A DNA stretch of 64,000 nucleotides from Trichostrongylus colubriformis (GCA_963978905.1 OZ022257.1:14155664-14219663); one strand, 5' to 3'. Numbered from the stretch's first letter, positions 32,633 to 46,129 are shown. Made by a program: numbers and translations. Notes: generated by a model from the letters alone, not told the origin.

Positions 32633-33334
32633 AGGCAGTGATAGGGGTAGTGTGGGTAATGAAAACTCCCAAACTGGGTCACGCAAATGAAAGCAATGGG
32701 TCTAAAAAGACTATATGTGGCGGAGTTTCCGATGATAAAGAGTGCCTTCGGGCCTCATAAGAGCCGCCTTCTTCAACAGCTGCCACTTGTTTTATGGCAG
32801 CCCTTCCTTTTTCTCAAGGCGACCCCTCCCTTTTGAAGGCAGCATTAGGGGAAAGTCGGACGAAAAGTGGTATAAGTAGTGAATATGAAAGTCGAGATGC
32901 CTAGTAACAGGACAGCGAAGCAAAAAAGGATGGAAATGGCTCAAAACCCGAGAGATGAGATTCCTTTCTCTCGTTGATCCTCAACGCGGACGACCTTTCC
33001 GTGAAGAGACGGATACTCATAACGAAATTTCCCTTGGCATGCTACCATGTAAAAACAAGGGAATGTTGGAAATACGACAGCATCTTTTTCCTGGAGTGAG
33101 CTTCAGGCCAAAACTGCGAAAACCTTCGATCCTGCGGCATCTCCTTGGCCGCTCCCACCCCAGTCAATGGGGAATTACGTCATTCGGAGGCGGGATCGAC
33201 TTATCAAGAGGCGGGACAGATGGGCTGTTGTGGCGTTTCTACAGCTCGGAGGGGCGCTTTTACACCGGGATTTCGCCAGAGGTGGACTCCTTAAGCCCAG
33301 GACTACCGTTTGAGTGACACCCCTATCACTGCCT
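32633..33334. mobile_element. TTAA-flanked element family B, copy 2
   Basis: TTAA AGGCAGTGATAGGGGTA ... CCCCTATCACTGCCT TCAA. 702 bases. Interior shares the GC-rich 'GGGATTTCGCC' segment with copy 1. Confidence 0.7.
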
Positions 33335-33599
33335 TCAAATTAATTATGATTTTTTTAGTTGTTTATTTTTGATAGCTTACTGCGTTCTTTCTAATGTCGC
33401 TCTGATCAGCAGATTTACCTTAATTGCCAGCCCAGACCCTCTGAAAGAAATCTCAGGCATTTCAGCATTGTCTGTGTAAGAGTGCTGAAGTCCAGATGGT
33501 AAGTGTACCTGAAAAATTCTTTTTGCCAGAGATTTGCTAGTTTTTGAATTAATTTTAGTAAATATGACTTTTTCGCATGCGACAGACATTCGAAGGAAG

Positions 33600-33880
33600 G
33601 TGGTGTTGTAACAGATGGCGCGCACTCCCACTCGCACGATGCGGAGATCAAATTCCGTATCAATGCCCGTTCAGGCCAAGCAAGTCTACCATCCCTCCTG
33701 GGCAGGTGAATTGGTATCAGACTCGTCTGGGAACTTAAAAGCACTGACTTATACATCGGTTGGCTATCGTAGGTCATTGTATGAGGGAAGTCGCATTCAT
33801 CTGTCACCGCGATTCTAAATGCAGCTACAATGCACGGCGTATTCCACAAAAGGGATCGATTGATGCTGAGAACTTTATTT
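33600..33880 (+). repeat. tRNA-derived SINE-like repeat, copy 1
   Basis: GGCGCGCACTCCCACTCGCA and a B-box-like GAGATCAAATTCC, then a body (GGTGAATTGGTATCAGACTC, ACATCGGTTGGC) shared with 55545-55790 in the same orientation. Confidence 0.55.
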
Positions 33881-34192
33881 TTCATCCTTCAAACATGAAC
33901 TTTAAAAAGACTTCAGCAGCAGTGTTCGAAGCTTGCTTCTTTGCTTTGCACTTGAAACGTACTCACAAATTCTTGGAGGTCTGCAAGGAGGCTGACGCCA
34001 TGAAACTCTTTTTTCTTCAGCTGATTACTGAGGGATGTGGTTAAATGGATTACGACTAATGAGCAAAGTGCTCGGCTCTCTGACTGCTCCATGGGCATAC
34101 ATTCAGCAGCTGCATCGATTCCGATTCTTCGAAAAAGCTATCAATCAACAAATTTCAACTTCTCTCTTCGTGGAACCTCGGCATCGATATTA

Positions 34193-34462
34193 TTTCAAAA
34201 AAACTTATTCTGTTATGCCAACGAGGTTGCTAGGTGGAATATTTATTTATATGATCTTTCGTACGGGGTTCTTTCCGGCGGTTTCCTCAATGTTTCGTCA
34301 GAACCGCTAGAGGGATGAAGCGTTTGGTGTTATAGTGGATAAAATCATATATCTTGAGCCACGTTTGGGCGTTTGAGGAAGACGATCTAGTCGAAACTTT
34401 AGGCCACCAATAAATATTCCACCTACCAACCTCGTTGGCATAACAAAAGAAGTTTCAAAATA
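34193..34462. mobile_element. Penelope-like 3' ends in inverted pair
   Basis: The right end reads GAGGAAGACGATCTAGTCGA, CCACCAATAAATATTCCACC and CCTCGTTGGCATAAC, a diverged version of the 6.6-9.6 kb Penelope terminus. About 58 bases of it are repeated inverted at 34193-34250. Confidence 0.55.
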
Positions 34463-34754
34463 ATATCAATCAACAGCTTTTCTGGGGTTACCCAATAATC
34501 CCCGTCTACCTTTTTCTATGCCTACATCTATGTATACTGATCGTGCATCAGTTAATCATTCCTAAATCTGTGGCATTAGGGGCGTATTTCGGGTTGGCAT
34601 GCGCTTTCAGTCATTTTCCTTCGTCGTTCAGAATAACGAACATCCATAAAGAAGATGAGGTTTAATTTTGAAGAGTGAAACAAAATCAATAGCTCCACAT
34701 ATCAATAATTACTTTTGCGGCGGATCCACAAAATTTGTTGTCAAACAAACATCT

Positions 34755-34915
34755 TACTAGGCCCCTACTATCCCTACTGTACCTGTTCATCCCATGTTTT
34801 CTTGTTTTTCATGCATGTATTGGCTAATACGAATTTCCTGCAGGGCACAGTATTGCTAAACGACAAAGTCACATAAAATCTAAAGGCTTCAAATCTTCAG
34901 ATTTGCTCTGAAACG
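34755..34915 (+). repeat. dispersed repeat R1, copy 2
   Basis: Matches 31485-31645 (TCCCTACTGTACCTGTTCAT; CGACAAAGTCACATAAAATC). Confidence 0.6.
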
Positions 34916-35199
34916 TGAAAAGAAGAGGTAGCGAAAGGGGACGGGAGGACATTTTTGACCGGATTCCTTGACTTTCTGTTGTAAATCGCAGTCGGAACGA
35001 AACCGAAACATATTTTTGATAGAGCAAAAAAAATCCTGTCGTATTTGGGATATATTTGAAGTCCAATGCCAGATGATTCCAACTCCGTCTTCCAGGAGCG
35101 TCCCACGTCAAATAGGGCCCCAGAAAGTGGAAAAGGGTTTGATAGCTTGGGCGGGCGGGATTCGATCCCACTTCACGTGAACGAATTTCGACCTCTTAG

Positions 35200-36150
35200 A
35201 ACCATGTTTGCAACAATGGTATAAGTGCAATTGTAAATTAAGCATTACATATTACCGACGGTTCAAAAAAATCAAATTTGAAAAGGGTTTGTTGTAGTCA
35301 AAGAGAGAAAATGCATAAACGGTCAGACATGGAACGCTTAGGTTGATACCCTCTGCACGTACATATATGTACTACCCCTGCATCTGTCTGGATTCCTGAT
35401 ATTGTCCGATTGAAGCCTTCTGCGAATACTTTTTGAAAATTTGCTGAGTTGAATCTCTTGACGAAGACAGAGAGGGTGTCGAAGGTTATTCAAATCAAAT
35501 GGAGGAGTGATACTACTTCATTCCCATTTTGAACCGCTAGCAGAAAGTAGATGGTGAAAAACGATACCCATTTTTATTCGAACTTGTGCGCTAGAATTGT
35601 ATCGTCACAGTGCATCTCAGGGAAGTTTTCTTGCTATCTAATGTTATACCCTGAGAAGTTTCCTATTCTCAGTGGTCTTACGAAGAATTGGAGATAGATA
35701 GCCGAAGACCAACAGAGGTCAGCCGTTCAGGGAAATTGGAACCATAATAGATAACTCCTTTTCTTACTAGACTGCACATCTGTTTTTGTTTTCTTATTTT
35801 TTCAAATTTTTCTTCAGACACTTCTGCTTTCTGATTTTTTCAGATTCTTCTGTAGTCAATCTTTCCTAAGCAATCAATTACTATTATAGTTATGGTTTGG
35901 ACATTTTTTGTAATATCTGTGTTCCACGATAATCAGAGAGTTGAAAGGAAAATTGCATGACTCTAGTCAAATTTTTCCTTACATAACTTTTTCCCGGTTT
36001 ATTTGCGTTCTTAAATCTTTTGTCATTTTTTTGCAAAGGAACCCTTTGTGCCGCATTTCTATTTTTTTTCCTTTGTCCGATCACACATAGTTTGAGCGCT
36101 TATGTTGTATGGACATGTTTTTCGTTTTCATGGTGTTCTCTCCTGCCACA
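35200..36150. other. no recognised gene
   Basis: AT-rich with poly-T runs; nothing supportable. Confidence 0.35.
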
Positions 36151-36155
36151 GAATA

Positions 36156-36905
36156 CAGGGGGTGCCGAAAAAAAAGTAATTTTGCTCACGACCCACATTC
36201 GCTGTTATACAAAACATGGGGAACGAAAGAGATAAAAGTATTCGGGCAGAATATTCCCGAAATGTACAATGTTCCTCTAAAAGCAGGAACAAGCTGGGAC
36301 TCACTACTTTCACTTTCATAAGAATATGGAGCCTTCAAGCGGCGCAGTCGCGCTTCAGAGCACCCACGGTATCAAGGTCCCCTCAAAACAGTGGAGCCAG
36401 GTTCCGAGGTAGGTCTTTTGTGGGGGGCTTCCTAAAGATTGGCCCTTCGGATCATGGAGGTCACAGAGCCCTTGCTGCTTGGTCAAGGCTGCTATGATCC
36501 GAAGTATCATTTTTCATGCCTCAAACCTGCCCCCGAAGGGGTTTCAGTGGTAATGGCACGTTCTGGCTCTTGGAAACGAAGGGCGTTTGGAACCCAGAAA
36601 AAGGAATATTCAAGAACATCCCCCAATATGAATCTCCTCAAGTACCCAGAGTGAACGGACCTTAAGAAGTTCGTGAACGAGAGCGACGAAGTTTCGGATT
36701 TTGCCCCGTTGAGGTGAAACATTTTGTTCACTCGGAACAAGCAACCGTTCCTCCTCGTGCAAAAGGCTGTGACGGAGAACAGTGATAGAGTGAGGTCTGC
36801 TCTTTACTTTAGGGATCGAAATACCTGGTAGGAATTTGCCGAAGTTCGACTACTGTGGGGTTAAAAGTGGAGGACAAAAATTACTTTTTTTGGCACCCCT
36901 TGCAG
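36156..36905. mobile_element. GGGTGCC-ended element, copy 1
   Basis: CAGGGGGTGCCGAAAAAAAA, flanked by TA, and a right end TTACTTTTTTTGGCACCCCT followed by TA. 750 bases. Interior is shared, inverted, with 56647-57322. Ends and TA suggest Tc1/mariner origin; no transposase motif survives. Confidence 0.7.
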
Positions 36906-37049
36906 TATGGTGACCCTTTCGTATCAATTCGGACCTTTCAGATCATCTCGCTGGATCCCACTATAAGCCGTACCATATTTATGAGTAATAGCATGCATTT
37001 CGACCTGGGAAAGCTTGGTGGAGGAACCAAGGAATCTCAATTTTAATTT

Positions 37050-39660
37050 CAACAAATAGTTCTAATTTCCAAATCACTTCTCGCTTTCAGCAGCCTCATT
37101 TTTAAATGTGTAAGAGTAATATGAGACTGCTGAAAGCGAGCAGCGGATGTTCATACTGTTTTTACATCTTTAAATATTTATACGGCTTCGTGACTACATA
37201 AAACTCAGCCTCATTTTTGTTGATTCTCAATACTCTCTTTTTCTCCTTACAGGATTAGTTTATAATCCACGACTGCCGTTTTATAAGATCTTTTGCCATT
37301 CAGTGGAGATTGACAGCTCAAACTTCTGGTTGCATGACTTGTACAGTGCTTTAGACAGCAAGATCTACAGTTAATGTTCTAAAAACTACATCCTATTCCT
37401 CTGTTTTCAGCTATTTTAGCCTTGACAATCTTACAAAATTTCTTGCAAGTTAGGCATCTGTACGCAAAGTGCCTCATCTGGCGCACCCTGCCTTATCCCG
37501 TTTTGGCGCTTGGCCATGTGATTTCGGAAAGATACTATGATGATGACTGTGTGCTTCGTATCGAGTGGGTGATGGGGTGACCAGCAGGCTAATTCAAAGC
37601 CTCTTTATTAATGGCATTACAACGGAATTAACGTCGCATGAATAGCTGATTAATGATTCAGAGGGAAGCCGCTCACTATCCATTCGCAATTAGTTTGCAG
37701 CTGTTCATGAAAGCAGGATTTGAAAATAAAAATTTTCATTGGAAACGTGGTGTTGCTCCTTATATATGGCATGCGCATGCATTGAATTTTTAGAAGTTTT
37801 GAAAAGCCCATATGACTTGCACAACGATACCAACCAATGTTCAAATTCATTATTCGCCTCTCAGAACAGATCGGGCCAGTAATAAGTGAATAAATAAGAT
37901 TATAAAAGAAATAGTTAATCATCTGGTCATCTACGGTATGTTTCGGAAGCTTCTTCCATGTAAATCTTGCCATTGTTCAACGTCCAACAAGGCCCCCCCC
38001 CCATTAATACGAAGCTGTTGAACCAATTTATAGCTCGTGATTCGCTTTAATCTTCAGATTTTTCAGTCCCTCGCTTTACTCGCGTAGCCGAATTGGAGTA
38101 CTCGCGTTCATTCACAATACTCAACAACGTATGTAATAATAAATAATACGTAGTAATAAATAACAATATAATATTAGTAATATGCAATAATAACATGTAC
38201 GTGGCTATTCTCTCGGGGCACGTACGTGTAGGTCTACTAATTTACAATATGTAATCCAATATAGTTACATACTTTGCTGAGCAAAAAACCATAATTCGAG
38301 GTTCACTTACTTGGGAGTTTAAGTGAGGGACTGGTCGTGAATTTTGCTGTAGAAAATGTCCCCCCCCCCCCTCATCCCTCCCTTCTGCACTTAACGCGCG
38401 ATGAACGTTTTATGGAGCACAGAGAGGCGTGTAGCCATTGGCGAGAACATGATTATGGGATTCCGTGGCTACCACTGGCGGTCGAGAAGGTCTTCCAGGA
38501 CGTGCACCCAATTGATTTTTGAATGCCGGACGGGAGGACGGAAGGGGAGGGGGTGGGGGAAGCGCCAAACTTCAACCTCCTCCTGGGAGCCTTTCAATGC
38601 TTTAATTGCTGCTTTCCTTTGGCAGGCCATGCTTAACGCCCCGTTTCACGCTGTCTATGTAACCTGTTTCTTCGAAAAGTCTTTCTTTTCATTTGAGGGT
38701 CATCCAAGCCATATATTTATTATTCTCATTAAAAATAAATCATGCATAATTATGGCGACTTTTTGGCTTCAATTTCATTGGAAAATAGATGGATTAGGTG
38801 CTCTTTGAAGTAATTTTTCATTTGATTCAGATATTGAAAACCCGTGGTGAACAAACTATCGTATTTTTGAGATATTTCCATGGTTTTTGCTAAATGAAAA
38901 ATGTTGAAATGATATTCATTTATGAGTACTTCAAGCGCTTATAAAATGGAATTTCTGTATTTTACTTCATTTGAGTCATACGAACGTGCCTTCCTTCCTA
39001 CTTCTTTACATTTATTGTACTTGTGTATAAAATGGGGTCAGTCGAGCTCTTTGTTATTCGGTCCCGATGAATTTCTTTTGGGATTCACCACGCATGTCGC
39101 TTCCTGTGTATAGAAGTCCCGATGAGGGCGAAATAGGGATTGACTTGCAATATGGCCAAAATACATGGAATTCCTGTGAAAAACGCCTGGAATTGAGGTC
39201 ATCCCTCCGAAACTGCCAGCTCGAAGGCCGGGTTTGATATTGCAGCATTCCGAGGAATCCGTACCGTTTCTTTTTCGCTGCTATTACGTGCATAATGAAC
39301 GCCCATACATTTGATTTGGCGCAAAATTACACTATATTGATTGGGAAGGAAATGTCAACCCATTTCACAGAATGAAAAGCATCCTAAGCTTGTCCATTTC
39401 ACCGAGCGATGCATTGCCGTCGGAAGGAAACATGCTCAAACCCCGACCCGTGCAGTGGTTGAAAGCCGTGGTGAACAGCAGGTACACCGAAAGACGAGGA
39501 TCCCTCGGTAGGGGGTCGTATTTGACGATCGGGTAGGAGAGGGGTCGATGCATAGGTTTCGATGGTCCCAGGCTAGATGATAAGCGGAACGTGCTGTCGG
39601 ATGACTCGGTTATGTAAAAAAAAGGTCAAATCCGAGTGATCAATGAAAAATTTGTATTAG
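37050..39660. other. no recognised gene
   Basis: Low-complexity and AT-rich stretches, with C-runs at about 37992 and 38360. No exon pair or repeat family recognised. Confidence 0.35.
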
Positions 39661-39668
39661 CAAAATAT

Positions 39669-39813
39669 ATTCCATTTCGGAGCGCCTGATAGGGCGTGGC
39701 CTATGGACATTGATGAGTGGCGAGATTGAGAGTGTGTGGCGGAGTGTCAGAGGTTGATACACTCTCACCCAAGTCCGTAGGCCACGCCCTATTAGAAGCT
39801 TTAAAATGGAGTG
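39669..39813. mobile_element. GGGCGTGGCC MITE, copy 2
   Basis: CCATTTCGGAGCGCCTGATA-GGGCGTGGCC, mirrored by GTAGGCCACGCCCTATTAGA ... AAAATGGAGT. 145 bases, almost self-complementary. Confidence 0.75.
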
Positions 39814-39949
39814 TACTTAAAAATATTATGCGATCGGAAGTAGTTACTATACTAAGGTTATATTAATGTTGGAAATCATACTTGAGGGGTCCTGTTGAAG
39901 GGGAGGGGGAGGGGTTGTGCTGAAGCGGCCCGGCCATTTCCCTAGACAC

Positions 39950-40104
39950 CTGCGTGTGCTCTGGCTAACAGCTCGGTGTACGAGAGCTTGAAGTCCGAAC
40001 TTAATGCTATTATATATCTCGTAATGAGCAACGCCACTGGAATTGTCAGGGTAATCTTGGAGGTGGAAATAGTGAAGACCACCAGAGAGTTGATCTTTGC
40101 GGGT
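39950..40104 (-). CDS. candidate internal exon, unknown
   Basis: An ATTTTTAG acceptor opens 51 codons ending at CAG/GTGTCT. The peptide (TRKDQLSGGLHYFHLQDYPD, NSSGVAHYEIYNSIKFGLQ) looks protein-like and soluble. A different frame of the same strand would encode a hydrophobic segment. No matching neighbour exon was identified. Confidence 0.25.
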
Positions 40105-41264
40105 CTAAAAATTTCTTCAAACCGATTTTTAGCATTCATGTCTTGAATATGGACAGGGTAAATCAATTTCATAAATCAGCGATCGATCTTGTTGATAATA
40201 AAACAAAAACTTGAGCATCTGGCCAATGACGCCACTAATCCATTGGATTTTGGAGAACTAAAGACTGCCTCGACGCGAAGATCTATATCGTATAAAACCG
40301 GGCACCAAGCTATCTATCACGGGCCACTTTTCCGGCAGACACTTCAACGTTTTTCTTTCATGCGGCATGACTTTGCTAAATCACCTTCAGAGAAGCCTGA
40401 AAATTTTTCCATTCTGGGGAATGGGTTGCGCTTCCACTCAACCTAATATCGTTAAAGGAACCGGAGGGGGTCCGAAACAAGAGGAAGATGCAAAGAAATG
40501 AGCATTTTGTAACAAACACTCAAGGTTAGAAGCGATAATCGGCGAAAAAACCCGGATTCAAAAGCGCGAGGCTGTCGTGTGTATTCACATCTCATTCGCA
40601 TCAACACAGCGACTCTCCGAGTTGTCCGCTATAGGAGATGGGCAGCGGGCAAACGTTAGTAGTAGCACTTGACTCCCAGCGCAGTGGAGCGGCCATTCCC
40701 AACTACATCAGCATTTATGTAAGTACATCTAGAAACAATATGAGAAAGAACCAAGGAAAAGGTAAAAGGAAAGAACAACTTTGTAATACAAACATCTCCT
40801 CTTGGCACCATGCCAAGGCGTCAAATTGGCGAGTTTGTGCAATGGCGGTCACTTAAACTCGTACGAACTACGTCTGCTCTACCGTGGGCCAAAATTATTC
40901 CCTTTCGGTGTCTTTGATTTCTAGCAAAATAGAAGAAATGGGTGGCGATTATTCACGTAGTAGTAGGACGAAAGGAACGGTAGAAGTGGTAGAGGGACTG
41001 TCAGGCTTGCTGCATCTGTGAACTCACATCTTTCCTTCAATTGAAGTAGTGGAAACAGTCTGGCACAACAGCAATGTGCAATTTGTTTCACGATATACAA
41101 ATATACAATATGATGTGACATAATATTATACCAATTTGTTTCCTCCTTCAAGTCCACTATCCTTTCTTTCATAACATTGCTAAATATTGCTTTGCATTTA
41201 TTGATCATAAACAGTATTATTCTCTCCTTAAATAATACTCTCATGAGGTACGAAATCCATATTT

Positions 41265-41844
41265 TCCCTACTATATATAGAACACTTCGTCTGGCTGTCC
41301 CTCCATCCCTCCGTCTGTCACGAAATCAGGCATGACGTGAAAAACATCCTATGGAGATGAGGACCGATGGGGACAAGTTCGGGATGTTCACGGTAGGAAC
41401 AAGAAATTGAGAGCAGACACGGACCAATTCAAGCTCCGCCCACGGTGGGCGGAGAGTGCACTAGAATGTATCGTGTTCAGACCGAAAATTGTTGATTGGA
41501 TTCTAATATGACCCATACGTGAGGAATATATGGGCTAAGGTCGGCCACGAGTACCCATGAAAGAGGCCTGGGCACAGTGGGCGAAGCGCACCCTTAGTGG
41601 TGGTCCGTGCGACAAAAATTCATAATTCGGTTCCAATGCAGTCTTGAACCACGGAAAAATCGGCAGAAATTATCAATGACCAAGTTATCTTAAACAAACT
41701 TTGAATAAGAGAAAACCGCCCGCAATGGGCGGGGCACGATGTGGTAATGGGTACTGAGTAAATTTATAGAAAAAAAAGCAATTCTGATCTACCCACTGAC
41801 GCCCATGATATTACGCGCGCAGTAGTGTGCGACAGCCAACTAGT
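41265..41844 (+). mobile_element. Helitron-like element, short copy
   Basis: Starts TCCCTACTATATATAG and ends with a hairpin (GCGCAGTAGTGTGCG) and CCAACTAGT. The ends equal those at 4190-5809, but there is only about one GC-box unit. CTAGT here is the canonical Helitron 3' end. Confidence 0.7.
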
Positions 41845-41888
41845 AATCTATAAAAAGAGCACATAATTACAGAATTCCTCGAACCATC

Positions 41889-41902
41889 ATGAAGTTATCT
41901 AT

Positions 41903-41941
<39 letters not shown>

Positions 41942-41942
41942 T
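41889..41942 (+). repeat. (TTTA)n microsatellite
   Basis: Uninterrupted ATTT units, perhaps the antisense tail of a non-LTR retrotransposon copy extending to the right. Confidence 0.8.
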
Positions 41943-42582
41943 CAACTGCCTCTTGCTACTTCAACTATCTGTTTATTTGTATTTGTATGCATATGAGACA
42001 AATAAAATTGTTGACAAGTAACAGTTACAATTCGAGAATAGCACTATTGAAAACGAGCCTCTTTCAATCTCTGACCTAGCCTTATTGGCCGCTGGTCGTG
42101 TCAAAGGCTCCAAGGCCTACTGCGAATGGTTTTTCTTCTGCCAGTAGAAGACTCGTGAAAACCTGCCTTGCGAGGGTTCAACTGGGCTGAATAGCTGTCA
42201 CAAACGAAAATCATCTGACGGGCATATCGAAGTGTGGTGTGACGGGTGGTGGTCCCTCAGGGAGGGGCCGGCTAGTTAAACAACTGACAACCCTTTGGGG
42301 TGAGGGTGAGGGTGGTGTTTTTCGTTTGTTGGCGCTTCGGCTTTCCTATAAACATGGCGTGTGCTGTGTATTTTCAATGATCTCCCTACGATAGTAATGA
42401 AAATCGTCCTTTATTTATTTGTGACCGAATCGGGTAGTCATTATGCAAATCCACTGGTGGACTTCCATTTCGTCTGATTATTTCCTCAGTCCCTATTGAT
42501 TTCCACAGACCTCTCCTATCGCTGCTTTCCTCCTGCTTTTGTGGCTTCAATTTTTACAAGACTGTTGATAGTCTTTTGTTTA

Positions 42583-43484
42583 CCCTAAAGTCAGATAGAT
42601 AAGTCCGCCCGCACGCGGTGTCGCGCGCAGCAGCGGCGAACGCAGGTGCAGTCTTCAAAGGCCACAGGTCACGATGCACCCCTCATTATTAAAAACTACG
42701 GAATTGTAGTAACTGTTTATTCAACTTATTTCTAATATCTGAAGATACCACATATTAAAATCTTTCTTTGACCCGAGTAACAATGATCATTCATCTTAAA
42801 TTTTCTACGCAATCTCCATTTCATCGTCACAAACATTCATAACATTGAAATTCTCACCCATCTCATCTAACAATGGCTCTTGGTTCAAGGCCCTTAAGAA
42901 GCGTTTGACAATCGTCCCCTCAGAAAGTGAATAAAAACTGTCGCAAACTAAAGCGGCTATCCCTCCGTGCTCATCCTTTTCCTGATGCCGCTTTTGGTAT
43001 ATCTGATCATAAGTTGTTCAGGCATTTCAGAGTGCTCGAGCACTAGAAGGAGGGCTTACATCAGGTCAAAAACTTGACGCAGCAAGCAGAAGCGCTCGCA
43101 GCAGGGGAAAAGTAAGGTGAAAGACGCATTGCTGCAAGGCTTTGTGCACCATTATCATAACAGAAATAAGGAAAAGTTTACATTCGACCGCTCTTTCATC
43201 GCCAAAACCATCGTTGCACTGAAACCCCCGTTTAGCAACGATTCTCCGCCCGTTCGTTCACTTTCCTCTGTCAACTGTGAAGTTTCCGCGTTCACCTTTC
43301 GTACGACCCCATCTTTACTTGCTACTCGCTTTTATATTAACAAATACAATGTACAATACAATATAAACTCGTTATTAATACAACCCACAAATCGTAGCTT
43401 CCTCAATTTCCTTCATCTCTGGTTCTTTGAAGACTGCGGTCGCTTGTGCCGCGTGCGGGCGGACTTATCTATCAGACTTTAGGG
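42583..43484. mobile_element. CCCTAAAGT-ended inverted-repeat element
   Basis: CCCTAAAGTCAGATAGATAA-GTCCGCCCGCACGCGG is mirrored at 43445-43484. TA lies on both sides. Inverted ends of about 45 bp; 902 bases, no recognisable transposase. A 121-codon frame (43117-43482) ends in the inverted repeat and is likely noncoding. Confidence 0.7.
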
Positions 43485-44479
43485 TACTAGAATTCGGTAA
43501 GTTGCACACTGTTTTCGGAAAATAGTCTTGTTGGCTCCAGTTATTCAACTACAATTTTTTCTCTCTTTCTTTCACATTTCTTCCTCTTTTTTTCAATAGG
43601 ACTTTTTTTAATAAACAAATTCTGTCGTAAAAATGAAGCGAACTAAAATAGATTATCGCTGGGACCAGCTATTCAGTACAAAACTCGCTAAATTGACAAA
43701 ATGCGTCCAACTGAATAATAAATCGCCGCAATAAGGTTTGTTCAAAGCAAGTGCTCTACCAGAATGTCGCTAGCTGCAGCATTTGCTCTACTCTCCTCTC
43801 TTCGAAACTCTTTAATTCGTACAAGAAATCATTTTACAAGATTGATGGAGACTTTTGAGAGGAGGAAACTCGTCCTTTTTTCTTTTGTTTTTCTTTCGAA
43901 ATCGCGATTTTTTTCAAATTCTTCGTCATCGCATGTTAGCCACACGTTATGAAGTAGTGGCTCTGGCTCAAAATATGCTTTTGCTGTTCCGATTTTTTGG
44001 TTTCCTCCTTCACAAAACTGCACCACGAACGTAGCCAATTGCTACTTGTTGGTCGTTATATTCTAATTGTTCAGTTTTCACTCGACATTTATCCGAGAGT
44101 CGTCGCACACACTGCACATTATGTCTTTCATAAAGTCCTTGAAGTATAGTCAATAGAAAATATATTTATAGAATTACATCTCAAAATTATCTTTGACCCT
44201 CAATGCTCCATGTCGAATCCATGCCATGCTACTGTGCTCTTGATTGAGGCGGTGAAAAACTACACGGGAACATGCGAACAGGCTCTTTCGAAAATCACGT
44301 TGAAACTGCAACAGCAGTCTATACCTACAAATTTAAAATTTGTGTCTATCTGTGGCATCATGTAGGGCCATTAAAAGGTAGTCGTGAAAGAAAAGCCACA
44401 TACATATAGGTGCCATTACGATAGCCAAGCTGGGATAATACGATTATTAGCTCCTATGTAAAAGCATAGCTGGTTGCAA

Positions 44480-44810
44480 GCGCCGGTAAATTTTATGTCT
44501 TAAAAGTGTGCGAATGAGGGCCAACGATCTCGTCAGGGGGCCATTCCGGTCCTCCGTAAGGTGACCCGGCCTTATCACCGGTTACTCAGTAGGCTCTGAA
44601 GGCAGTGCACTGGAGAAGCTGTTTTTCAATTATCTGTTTCTCTTATTTTCAACTGTTTCTCTTATTTTTACCTGTTTCTCTTACTTCCTAATCCTATTTA
44701 GCGCTTCCTTTTTTTATTGATTATCTTTTCCCTTATCTGTGATTTTGTCATGGTCTTTGTTCCCACGAAACACGAACTACTCTTGTGCACACCAGTTTTG
44801 GTGTATTGAA

Positions 44811-44857
<47 letters not shown>

Positions 44858-44875
44858 GTAAATAAATAAATAAAC
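44480..44875 (+). mobile_element. possible non-LTR retrotransposon 3' end with (TAAA)n tail
   Basis: GC-richer sequence (CGGCCTTATCACCGGTTACT) is followed by pyrimidine-rich repeats (CTGTTTCTCTTATTTT). It ends ATTGAATAAATAAATAAATA for about 65 bases, a tail type common in RTE-like elements. Confidence 0.35.
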
Positions 44876-45419
44876 AAGGATGCGCATCAGAACGTGGGCT
44901 TTGAAACGGCTTTTCATGAGACTACAGCTCAGAATGTTACAATTTTTCAGATATAATTGTAGACATCTTCCAAAATCAGATCATTTTGTGCAGAGTTCGA
45001 CATTTATGCGGAGTAGACCGATTATATGAATAGCGTTTGGAAGATTTGAGACAAATTTGGTGGGTTCGTTTCGTCGATGCATGTTGACAAAAACAAATCC
45101 ACGTTTCCGTAATACGTAATTGTACGGTAATTATTATATATAGTTCTGGGTAGAAGTGGAAAATCTGAATGGTGTTTGAGTTTCGAGTAAAGAGTGTCAG
45201 ACAGGGGGCGCCGCAAAAGAAACTGCCACAATAACTTGGCTCTCCAACTGATCACATTCAATAATTAAATCTTGGGAATGCCGGGCATTTTAGTCACGGA
45301 GGGGCAAATGACGAGGGAAAGGTCATGTTTCAGTATGGGGGACATATTGAGGCATACATATCTGAACTCTCCAGAGATACATATCTTTTTCTTGACATTG
45401 TGGTGAAGTGATTGAATGC

Positions 45420-46120
45420 AATCAAATCACGATACATATTTCCCAGTGATGAAATAAAAATTTCTAATTCCATTCGTTCAGGCTCTTACTAAAATGGGTA
45501 AGCGATCAGTGCCCGTACAACAGTAGCTTTTACAAAGGTTTGCCGGCCAAATAGTATTCAAACGTTACTGCAGTTGTGCTAGAAGTAGAATGCGTGGCGC
45601 ATCCCTCATTGATCAATGTAAAATGATTTTTATGCTTCATATTTCTTCACATAATCACTGTTTTATGTGCCAGTTGCAATTCAGTGACTCCAAAGATGAC
45701 CCGAGACCGCTGTATGTTTGAGAAGTCATAAATGTTTATCAGGAAAAACTAGTGGCGATATTGGACCCCGAGGGACTCGTTTGGCCCATGTCACGAGCCC
45801 AATTCATCCAGCTTTGATTTATTCGGGAAAGATAAGATGGTTCGGGCCATTGACTTGCAACTGATCAACGTACAGATGAATATGTGAGAAAAATTTGAAA
45901 GTTAAAAATCATGCCGCATCGATCAGCGAGGGATGCGCCATGCATTCTACTTCTATTCACAACTGCAGTAACATTTGAATACGATTTGGCTGCGATGGCT
46001 TGCCCAATCAGGCCCTTGTACAGCCATTGCTATACGGGTACTGATCGCCGATCCATTCTAGTAGGAGCCTGAGCGAATGGAATTGGAAACTTTATCTCAT
46101 CCCTGGGGAATATGTATCGT
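45420..46120. repeat. long imperfect palindrome, noncoding
   Basis: ACGATACATATTTCCCAGTG, AATTCCATTCGTTCAGGCTC and GTAGAATGCGTGGCGCATCC on the left are repeated inverted at 46110, 46080 and 45950. The arms are about 270 bases. Confidence 0.7.
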
Positions 46121-46129
46121 TCAATCCAT

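Noticed and set aside
35150..35180. tRNA 3' half (GGGATTCGATCCC)
   Set aside because: No matching 5' half or acceptor stem.
40921..41244. 107-codon minus frame with hydrophobic stretches
   Set aside because: No splice-phase partner with the 40.0 kb candidate and no family match.
43117..43482. 121-codon frame inside the 42.6-43.5 kb element
   Set aside because: Its C-terminus is the inverted repeat itself; no transposase motifs.
41889..44875. (TTTA)n and (TAAA)n as ends of one 3-kb element
   Set aside because: Microsatellites only; flanking sequences do not pair and other elements lie between.
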